From Pseudomonadota bacterium (GTDB lineage Bacteria; Pseudomonadota; Alphaproteobacteria; UBA8366; GCA-2717185): 9,323 bases of DNA. The stretch lies in assembly GCA_027619655.1 (NCBI GenBank), contig JAQCHR010000104.1, forward strand, positions 1 through 9,323, written 5' to 3'. A program made the translations under genes and the position numbers. The notes below the pieces were generated by a model that saw only the letters and a program-made list of their open reading frames with translations, was not told the DNA's origin and ran no database searches. Of this stretch, positions 1-5,297 are shown one piece after another. How positions within the stretch are numbered: the first letter of the stretch is position 1; each line of letters opens with the position of its first letter.

Positions 1-657
1 GCCTTCGCCTTTGGCGGGTTGCAGTCGATCTTTTCCGGGTTTTTCATCCTGTATCTCATCGACGGGCTGGCGTTCAGCGAAAAGGATGCGGGCGTCCTGT
101 TTGCCATCGCCAGTTTCTCCGCCGTCGCGGCGCGGATCCTGTGGGGCTGGATCGGCAGCACGATACTGCCGGCACGCATCGTGCTCGGGCTGATCGGGGC
201 ATTCGGCGCCCTCGCGGCCATCCTGACTGGATTCTACGAACCCGCCTGGAGCCACGGCGCCATCCTTGCCGTCGCGATCCTGTACAATGTCACCGGGTTG
301 AGCTGGCACGGGCTGCTGCTGTCGGAAATCGCCGCGCTGGCGCCTGCGGGCCGGGTCGGCGGCGTCACCGGCACGGTGCTGTCCTTCACCAGCGTGGCGA
401 TGATGACCTACCCGGCGATCTATGGCGGCATCCTCGCGGCGACGGATTCCTACAGCCTCGGCTTCCTGTTCGCGGCGATGCCCTCGGCCCTGGCCGCGGT
501 CATCTTCTTCTGCCCGCCGGTAGAGCACACCTGGCTGCGCGTCGTCAGGGCAGTTATGGCCTGGGGCATGCGGCCGGCGCGGATGCTCTACGCGGCCGCC
601 ATCGTGCTGGCGGGCACCGCCATCGGCGCCGTGCTGGCGCTCAATGCATTATACTAA
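1..657 (+). CDS. MFS transporter, C-terminal half (5' end cut by window)
   Basis: The open frame enters from the left edge in frame 1 and gives 218 visible residues ending in TAA. It is almost entirely hydrophobic, with about six predicted transmembrane helices followed by a seventh hydrophobic segment at the extreme C-terminus (about the last 26 residues, ending ALNALY). Between the first two helices of the visible part a short loop is followed by an Arg-x-x-Trp-Gly stretch (AARILWGWIG), resembling the inter-helix loop motif of the second MFS half. This fits the C-terminal six helices of a 12-helix major facilitator in the inner membrane, moving a small solute. The substrate cannot be inferred. 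A TTG at 19 could be mistaken for a start, but coding potential runs upstream of it, so the gene is truncated by the window. Its stop overlaps the stop of the convergent desaturase by 4 bp. The extra terminal hydrophobic segment is slightly unusual for this family. Confidence 0.8.
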   Translation, partial: AFAFGGLQSIFSGFFILYLIDGLAFSEKDAGVLFAIASFSAVAARILWGWIGSTILPARIVLGLIGAFGALAAILTGFYEPAWSHGAILAVAILYNVTGLSWHGLLLSEIAALAPAGRVGGVTGTVLSFTSVAMMTYPAIYGGILAATDSYSLGFLFAAMPSALAAVIFFCPPVEHTWLRVVRAVMAWGMRPARMLYAAAIVLAGTAIGAVLALNALY

Positions 658-1727
658 CGCCGGGCCAGCGTCCGGAAGCTGATCAGTTTCTGCGACGCCT
701 CGTCCCACAGCGTGAGGCGCGCGCATTTCACGCTTTCCCAGATAGTCAGCCGGTTGACCTGTCCCAGTTCCGGAAAGTCCCTCAGGCACTCGCTCAGTCG
801 GTAGTTCGGAATCCTGCTGGAGAGATGGTGGATATGGTGGATACCGATATTCGCCGTCAGCCATTGCAACCAGCGGGGCATGACGTAATAGCTGCTGCCG
901 GCGACCGCCGCGGTGTGGAAATCCCAGCTTTCGTCACGCGCCCAGTAGGTGTCGGTGAACTGATGCTGGACATAAAACAGCCAGGTACCGATGGAGCAGG
1001 AAAGCACGGTAACCGGTGCCTGGACCAGGAAGAAGTCGCCGAAACCCAGCAATATCCCGAGCGTCACGATAGTCGCCGCGATCCCGAAATTCGTCGCCAG
1101 GACGCTGGGCAGCGTGCCCTGGCGCATGCGCAGCATGTCTACCGGCAGCCGGAATTTTACAACGAACAGGTAAATCGGCCCGATGCCGAACAGAACGAAC
1201 GGGTTCCTGTACAGCCGGTAAAGGCCGCGCCGCCATGCCGGAAGCGCCTGGTATTCCCGCACGGTCAGCACGTCCAGATCGCCGATTCCGCGACGGTCGA
1301 GATTGCCCGAGGTCGAATGGTGGATCGCATGGGCCTTACGCCAGTAGATGAACGGCGTCAGCGTGAAAATGCCGATCACATGGCCCAGCAGGTCGTTGGC
1401 GAGACGCGATCGGAAAAACGAGTGGTGGCCGCAATCATGCTGGATCATGAACAGCCGCACCAGGAAACCCGCGGTCGGAACCGACAACAGCAGCGCCGCC
1501 CAGTATCCGTAATGCACGGCGATGATCGTCGCGACCCACAGGGCAATCAGCGGAATCGCGGTTGCGCACAGCTGGCCCAGGCTTCGTGCGGTACTGGCGT
1601 TACGGTAGGGTTGCAGAACGCGAAACCAGTTGCGGGCATCGCCGGTCACGCGGCATGCCGGCAACGCCGCATCGACCACGCCCCGGCCGCACTCGGCCTC
1701 GCGTGGCTGCTGTAGAGAAGTAGCCAA
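654..1727 (-). CDS. Membrane fatty acid desaturase (three-histidine-box, di-iron)
   Basis: This 357-residue protein carries all three histidine boxes of membrane di-iron acyl desaturases: HDCGHH at 97-102, HAIHH at 133-137 and HHIHH at 297-301. It also has the FYVQHQF segment at 251-257 that is typical of the Delta12/omega-type bacterial group (COG3239). Hydrophobic stretches lie at about 51-95, 112-128, 176-192 and 210-250, as expected for a protein whose catalytic boxes face the cytoplasm. It would introduce a double bond into a lipid- or CoA-linked acyl chain using O2 and an electron donor; regiospecificity cannot be read from sequence. The start is TTG (1725-1727). It is supported by an AAGGA Shine-Dalgarno six bases upstream (1734-1738) and by the absence of any Met codon before residue 94. 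It lies 185 bp downstream of the co-oriented acyl-CoA synthetase, far enough for its own promoter. Its 3' end overlaps the convergent transporter by 4 bp. Confidence 0.92.
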   Translation of the reverse strand: MATSLQQPREAECGRGVVDAALPACRVTGDARNWFRVLQPYRNASTARSLGQLCATAIPLIALWVATIIAVHYGYWAALLLSVPTAGFLVRLFMIQHDCGHHSFFRSRLANDLLGHVIGIFTLTPFIYWRKAHAIHHSTSGNLDRRGIGDLDVLTVREYQALPAWRRGLYRLYRNPFVLFGIGPIYLFVVKFRLPVDMLRMRQGTLPSVLATNFGIAATIVTLGILLGFGDFFLVQAPVTVLSCSIGTWLFYVQHQFTDTYWARDESWDFHTAAVAGSSYYVMPRWLQWLTANIGIHHIHHLSSRIPNYRLSECLRDFPELGQVNRLTIWESVKCARLTLWDEASQKLISFRTLARR

Positions 1728-1745
1728 TCCCGTTCCTTTGTCCCG

Positions 1746-1761
1746 GGCGGATTTTTCCGCC
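1746..1761 (-). other. Hairpin in the desaturase 5' leader
   Basis: GGCGGA (1746-1751) and TCCGCC (1756-1761) form a perfect 6-bp stem with a 4-base loop. Read on the minus strand, the hairpin ends only seven bases before the AAGGA ribosome binding site of the desaturase, so it would sit in the mRNA leader. Read on the plus strand, it is followed after seven bases by a run of seven T (1769-1775). That is too far from the stem for a standard intrinsic terminator, and no plus-strand gene ends nearby. A role in translation control is possible but unproven. Confidence 0.45.
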
Positions 1762-1827
1762 GCACATATTTTTTTATGATGGTTTCGCCATGATCAGGCA
1801 AAATCGTTAAAGCATTATTGTGTCCAT

Positions 1828-1856
1828 ATTATGGCGACGGGAAATCCGTGCCGTAA
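1828..1856 (-). promoter_or_regulatory. Candidate sigma-70-type promoter for the desaturase
   Basis: On the minus strand, TTACGG (1851-1856) is separated by 17 bases from CATAAT (1828-1833), which matches five of six positions of TATAAT. The -35 match is poor. The site lies about 100 bases upstream of the TTG start in the 185-bp gap between the synthetase and the desaturase. The -10 overlaps a short palindrome, CCATATTATGG (1824-1834), that could serve as a protein-binding site. A near-palindrome around TGATCA (about 1788-1800) lies downstream. This is a pattern match only. Confidence 0.2.
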
Positions 1857-1912
1857 TACGGTCACCGGTCAATATAGACTGCCTGCCAAGGCGGTGTCTT
1901 GCGGCGCGGAAA

Positions 1913-4021
1913 TCATCCCTGGCGCGGCACCAGCAAGGCGTCCAGCGCGACGCCGCCCTTGCCCTTTTCCAGGACCAGGAAGGGGTTGATGTCGATGCTT
2001 TCCAGCCGGTCGGCATTGGCGACCGCGAAGATCGACAGCGCCGACAGCGCCTTGGCGAGGACCTGCACATCTGCCGGCGGGGCGCCGCGCGCGCCTTTCA
2101 GCATGGCGCTGCCCTTGATCTCCTGGATCATCTGGGATGCTTCGCGAACGCCGAACGGCGCGACCCGGAAGGTGACGTCCTTCAGGACTTCGGCAAAGAT
2201 ACCGCCAAGGCCGAACATGACGACCGGCCCGAAGGTCGGGTCCGTAAATGTGCCGAGGATGGTTTCCCCCCCGCCCTTCACCATCTGCGCGACAAGCACG
2301 CCGTCGATCTTCGCGTTCGGGGCCGCTTTCTTCGCATTGGCGATGATCTCGTTATAGGCCTTGCGCACGGCGGCCTGCGAATCGAGGTTCAGCTTCACCC
2401 CGCCGATTTCGGTTTTGTGCAGGATATCCGGCGACACGATCTTCATGACGACGGGGAAGCCGATCTTGGCCGCCGCGGCGGCGGCGTCGCTGGCGCTTTG
2501 CACCAGGCTTTCCTCGGCCGAGTGCAGCCCGGCGCGCTTCATCAGCCGCTTCGCCTCATACTCGTTCAGGGTTTTGGCCGGCATTTTCGGCGTTTTCGCG
2601 GGAATCGCGGGCGGTTTCGGCAGGGCTTTCTCGAAGCCGATGCGCAACCGGTTCAGCGCCGCAAGCGCGTAGATCGTTTCCGCCGGGTCTTCGAAGGCCA
2701 GGATGCCGTCGGCCTCGAACTTGCGCAGGTTGTCGGGCTTGCCGAAGATCGACAGCGCCATCGGCCGGTCCGGGAATTTCTCGCGGATCGGCTTGATCGC
2801 GTCGATGGTGTTCTGCGTCAGCCCGTCGGAATAGGCAAAGCTGGTGAAGAACGAGGCGATGGAATCGTAATTGCCCTCGCTCAGCATCGCGTCGAAATTC
2901 TTGGTCAGCAGCGACCAGTCGTTATAGAAGCTGGCGGTGGTATCGACCGGGTTGCGGGTGCCGGCGAAGGGGATCAGTTCCTTCAGCTTCTTCTGGGTCT
3001 TTTCCGGCATCGGCGCGACATCGAGATCCACTTCCGCCGCCGCGTCCGCCATCAGCACCCCGGCGCCGCCGGAAATCGTGACGATGCCCAGCCGGTTCCC
3101 CTTCGGGTACTGGCCGAAGGAACAGGCATAGCCGATATCCACCAGTTCGCGCGCGGTACGCGCCCGGTAGACGTTAAACCGCCGGAACACCGCCTCATAG
3201 ACGTCGTCCGATCCGGCGAGCGAGGCGGTATGCGATGCGGCCGCATGGGCGCCAATATCGGAATTGCCGACCTTCATCATGACGATCGGTTTCTTCTGCG
3301 CATGGGCGTATTCGAAGGCGTCGTACAGCCGCTCCACGTCGCGGCAGCCTTCCATGTAGCCGAGGATCACATCGGTGCCGTCGTCTTCGGCCATGAAGCG
3401 GACGCAGTCGGCGAAGGCGACATCGCATTCATTGCCGGTCGTCGCCCAATAGCTGAAGCCGACGCCGCGTTCACGCGCCAGCGAGAAGATATGCGCGCCG
3501 AATGCCCCGCTCTGGCTCGCGATGCCGACATTGCCTTCCCGGGGGCGGCCCATTTCGATCGAGGAGGAAAAGGTCGAGAACGCGCCGTCACGGCCGCTGA
3601 AGATACCGAGGCAGTTGGGGCCCAGTATGCGCATGCCCGACTCATTGGCGATCTCGGTCAGGCGTTGCTGCATCGCCTGACCTTCCTCATTCATTTCCGC
3701 GAAACCGGAGGTGAAGGCGACGATGGATTTGACGCCCTTGGCGGCGCATTCCTCCGCGACCTCGATGGCGAAGCGCGCCGGCACCGCCATGATGGCCTGG
3801 TCCACCGGACCCTTGATGTCCTTGATCGACGCATAGGCCGGCAGCCCCTGGATCGTTTCCCGGTTCGGATTGACGGGATAGATCTTCCCGTCGAATCCGA
3901 AATCCTTCAGATACTGGACCGGGCGTCCCCCGATACGGCCGGGTTCTTCGGACGCGCCCAGGATCGCGATGGATTTGGGGCGGAAGAGGGGACGCAGGCT
4001 GTCGTAGAATGCCGTGGCCAT
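1913..4021 (-). CDS. Acyl-CoA synthetase, NDP(ADP)-forming, fused alpha-beta type
   Basis: The 702-residue protein has the order of the ADP-forming acetyl-CoA synthetase superfamily. It has an N-terminal CoA-binding Rossmann domain (about 8-140, with SIAILGASEEPGRIGG and ILGPNCLG). Succinyl-CoA-ligase-like domains follow (about 160-460, with ASQSGAFG at 168-175 and SHTASLAGSD at 263-272). Last comes an ATP-grasp domain (about 480-700, with SPDILHKTEIGG at 530-541, GLGGIFAEVLKD at 604-615 and DINPF at 677-681). His264 and His535 sit where archaeal enzymes place the two phosphate-relaying histidines; that assignment is from memory of the family. The reaction is acid + CoA + ATP <-> acyl-CoA + ADP + Pi, in the cytosol, in either direction. 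The acid is unknown. The ATG at 4019-4021 has AAAGG about ten bases upstream and no better alternative. Alpha and beta parts are joined by a Lys/Pro/Ala linker (about 466-483). No acetyltransferase (GNAT) domain is present, so it is not a Pat-type protein acetyltransferase. It is divergent from the biotinyl carrier gene. Confidence 0.88.
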   Translation of the reverse strand: MATAFYDSLRPLFRPKSIAILGASEEPGRIGGRPVQYLKDFGFDGKIYPVNPNRETIQGLPAYASIKDIKGPVDQAIMAVPARFAIEVAEECAAKGVKSIVAFTSGFAEMNEEGQAMQQRLTEIANESGMRILGPNCLGIFSGRDGAFSTFSSSIEMGRPREGNVGIASQSGAFGAHIFSLARERGVGFSYWATTGNECDVAFADCVRFMAEDDGTDVILGYMEGCRDVERLYDAFEYAHAQKKPIVMMKVGNSDIGAHAAASHTASLAGSDDVYEAVFRRFNVYRARTARELVDIGYACSFGQYPKGNRLGIVTISGGAGVLMADAAAEVDLDVAPMPEKTQKKLKELIPFAGTRNPVDTTASFYNDWSLLTKNFDAMLSEGNYDSIASFFTSFAYSDGLTQNTIDAIKPIREKFPDRPMALSIFGKPDNLRKFEADGILAFEDPAETIYALAALNRLRIGFEKALPKPPAIPAKTPKMPAKTLNEYEAKRLMKRAGLHSAEESLVQSASDAAAAAAKIGFPVVMKIVSPDILHKTEIGGVKLNLDSQAAVRKAYNEIIANAKKAAPNAKIDGVLVAQMVKGGGETILGTFTDPTFGPVVMFGLGGIFAEVLKDVTFRVAPFGVREASQMIQEIKGSAMLKGARGAPPADVQVLAKALSALSIFAVANADRLESIDINPFLVLEKGKGGVALDALLVPRQG

Positions 4022-4101
4022 TGGGGACCGACCTTTCTGAACGTTTGGTTCGCGGGAAAATTAGAAGACGAGAGCGATATTTTCAGCATCTATGCCCCGT
4101 T

Positions 4102-4142
4102 TTGACAATACCGATATGGCGATTTGACGCGCGCGGTTGACA
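4102..4142 (+). promoter_or_regulatory. Divergent intergenic region with three TTGAC elements
   Basis: The 232-bp gap (4022-4253) between the synthetase and the biotinyl carrier should hold promoters for both directions. TTGACA occurs at 4102-4107 and 4137-4142, and TTGACG at 4124-4129. TTGACA is the sigma-70 -35 consensus, and the 4137 copy is the best placed to drive the biotinyl carrier. No convincing -10 lies 16-18 bases downstream of any copy (after 4137 the region reads ACACAGTC). They may therefore be a weak promoter, repeated activator half-sites or chance. I could not find a good leftward promoter for the synthetase. Confidence 0.2.
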
Positions 4143-4253
4143 TTTTAAGGGTTGCGAAACACAGTCGCATAGTTGAATCGGTCTAGTTCCCGGTTGGGGG
4201 GCGTGATGCCCGGCTGGCGTTTTCACGAGTAACGAGGAAATCAGGAGAGGCAT

Positions 4254-4475
4254 ATGGCGCGCGAAGACGTCGAATCGGAAGTGACGGGAACCGTCTGGAA
4301 AATAGAGACAAAAATCGGCGATGCCGTATCCGAAGGGGATGTCCTGATGATCATCGAGTCGATGAAAATGGAAATTCCGGTGCTGGCGACGGAGGACGGG
4401 TCCATCGTCGAGTTCGCCGTCGAGGAAGGCGAAGCGGTTTCCGAGGGCCAGGTTGTCGTCGTTCTGGAAACCTGA
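4254..4475 (+). CDS. Stand-alone biotinyl (biotin/lipoyl-attachment) carrier protein
   Basis: The 73 residues are one complete biotinyl domain and nothing else. The hairpin-turn motif ESMKMEIPV (35-43) places the biotinylated lysine at Lys38. Around it are the expected paired beta-strand halves: the N-terminal half with GTVWKI and GDAVSEGDVL, and the C-terminal half with GSIVEF and GEAVSEGQVVVVLE. M-K-M with an upstream E-S indicates biotin rather than lipoate, which usually sits in D-K-A. The protein would carry carboxybiotin between a biotin carboxylase and a carboxyltransferase in an acyl-CoA (acetyl- or propionyl-type) carboxylase. Neither partner is in this window. Full-length AccB is roughly twice this size because of an N-terminal extension that is absent here. 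The ATG has a strong ribosome binding site (AGGAGAGG, 4243-4250). The next gene begins 129 bp downstream and probably has its own promoter. Confidence 0.9.
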   Translation: MAREDVESEVTGTVWKIETKIGDAVSEGDVLMIIESMKMEIPVLATEDGSIVEFAVEEGEAVSEGQVVVVLET

Positions 4476-4518
4476 GCGATCTGTCATTTGCAGCGCCTCT
4501 ACGGCGATTTAAAAAACT

Positions 4519-4533
4519 TTAACGAATCATTAA
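4519..4533. promoter_or_regulatory. CtrA-like site (TTAA-N7-TTAA)
   Basis: TTAA at 4519-4522 and TTAA at 4530-4533 are separated by exactly seven bases (TTAACGAATCATTAA). This is the spacing of the CtrA response-regulator box of alphaproteobacteria (consensus TTAA-N7-TTAAC, here followed by AC after one extra A). The site lies in a short AT-rich island about 71 bases before the start codon of the cyclic-nucleotide-binding protein, a normal promoter position. A further TTAA at 4509-4512 lies six bases upstream of the first half. The motif is real in the sequence; binding by CtrA is inferred. Confidence 0.35.
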
Positions 4534-4604
4534 ACGCAACCGCTGATACTTCGTGAACCTCGTCCGGTCGATGCCGGAACGGATTTCAGGGTGGTGTACT
4601 GGCG

Positions 4605-5093
4605 ATGAGTTTTATTCCGTCTCAAACAGCTGGGTTACAGATTCTCGACCGTACGGTTTTTCCGGAGGGAGCGACCATTTTCCGGGAAGGCGAGAATGGC
4701 AGCCACGCCTATATCGTGCAGCGCGGAAAGGTCGAATTCTACAAGAAACTGGATAATGAAGGTATTCTGCTCGGCAGCGTCGGCACGGGCGGCATCTTCG
4801 GCGAAATGGCATTGATCGACGATGAGCCTCGGATGGCGACGGCAATTGTTTCCGAACCGACGGTCTGCATCGTGATTTCAGAAGCACTTTTCCAGAAGAA
4901 GCTGGAGGCGCTGGATCCGTTTCTATGCGGCGTATTGCGGGTTCTGGTTGAAAACATCCGCCCCATCCAGGACCAGAAAATCAAGTCGGTGAATTTCGAA
5001 ACCGCGACCGCCCTGCCGCAGACAGGCGCGGATTACGCCGCGCCCCCGGATTTTGCGGACGATTTTGACAGCGACGCCTTCGAGGTCGCCTGA
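4605..5093 (+). CDS. Single-domain cyclic-nucleotide-binding protein
   Basis: The 162-residue protein contains one cNMP-binding (CRP/PKA-type) domain over about residues 12-125. The jelly-roll part shows VFPEGATIFREGENGSHAYIV (residues 18-38) and GKVEFYKK. The phosphate-binding cassette follows, with FGEMALI (65-71) and PRMAT (75-79). Glu67 and Arg76 occupy the positions that hold the ribose hydroxyl and the cyclic phosphate, so ligand binding looks intact. The domain ends in the helical region VLRVLVENIRPIQ. No helix-turn-helix DNA-binding domain, kinase, channel or other effector follows. Instead there is a tail of about 35 residues ending in an acidic, Phe-rich stretch (DFADDFDSDAFEVA). 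It is probably a cytosolic ligand-responsive adaptor, with partner and ligand (cAMP, cGMP or other) unknown. The ATG is preceded by a G-rich AGGGTGGTG (4588-4596). The upstream region carries a CtrA-like motif. Confidence 0.85.
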   Translation: MSFIPSQTAGLQILDRTVFPEGATIFREGENGSHAYIVQRGKVEFYKKLDNEGILLGSVGTGGIFGEMALIDDEPRMATAIVSEPTVCIVISEALFQKKLEALDPFLCGVLRVLVENIRPIQDQKIKSVNFETATALPQTGADYAAPPDFADDFDSDAFEVA

Positions 5094-5283
5094 CCCGCAG
5101 CGCTGCCGGTTTATGCCGCAAAACGCAGGAATACACCGATCCGGGCCGGGCGATAACGTTTGCGACCTTTGAATGGCGTCACTCTGGCGGATTCTCCCTC
5201 AATTGCAGTTATCCGGGCAAAACGTGTTGCGCTGCACCAAGCGGGGTGGCTACATTCCGCGCCGCTCATATTCAAATAATGAC

Positions 5284-5291
5284 AGGTGAGA
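5284..5291 (+). promoter_or_regulatory. Ribosome binding site deciding the dehydrogenase start
   Basis: AGGTGAGA lies six bases before the ATG at 5298-5300, an ideal Shine-Dalgarno arrangement. An in-frame GTG at 5286 would extend the protein by four residues, but it lies inside this site and has no Shine-Dalgarno of its own. The ATG is therefore preferred. Confidence 0.7.
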
Positions 5292-5297
5292 GTGCCA

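Noticed and set aside
141..1715. A 524-codon plus-strand frame spanning the transporter and desaturase
   Set aside because: It crosses two well-supported genes on opposite strands in the wrong frame, and its product is an Arg/Gln-rich shadow sequence.
1746..1775. Stem followed by a T-run read as a rightward intrinsic terminator
   Set aside because: Seven non-T bases separate the stem from the T-run, and no plus-strand gene ends just upstream; only minus-strand genes flank it.
1820..4105. A 761-codon open frame on the plus strand opposite the acyl-CoA synthetase
   Set aside because: It is antisense to a gene with clear family motifs along its full length. The product is rich in Arg, His and Gly and shows no fold-like pattern. 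Long antisense frames are expected in GC-rich genes with strong third-position bias.
5097..5106. GCAGCGCTGC palindrome after the cNMP-binding gene as a terminator
   Set aside because: It has no loop and no T-run, so it cannot be called an intrinsic terminator.
5152..5231. GATAAC (5152-5157) and GTTATC (5208-5213) inverted repeat, and AACGTTTGCG / AACGTGTTGCG near-direct repeat in the dehydrogenase upstream region
   Set aside because: The arms are short, widely spaced and imperfect beyond the core. I cannot distinguish them from chance.
5286..5297. GTG at 5286 as the start of the 3-hydroxyacyl-CoA dehydrogenase
   Set aside because: It lies inside the Shine-Dalgarno of the ATG at 5298 and lacks its own ribosome binding site.
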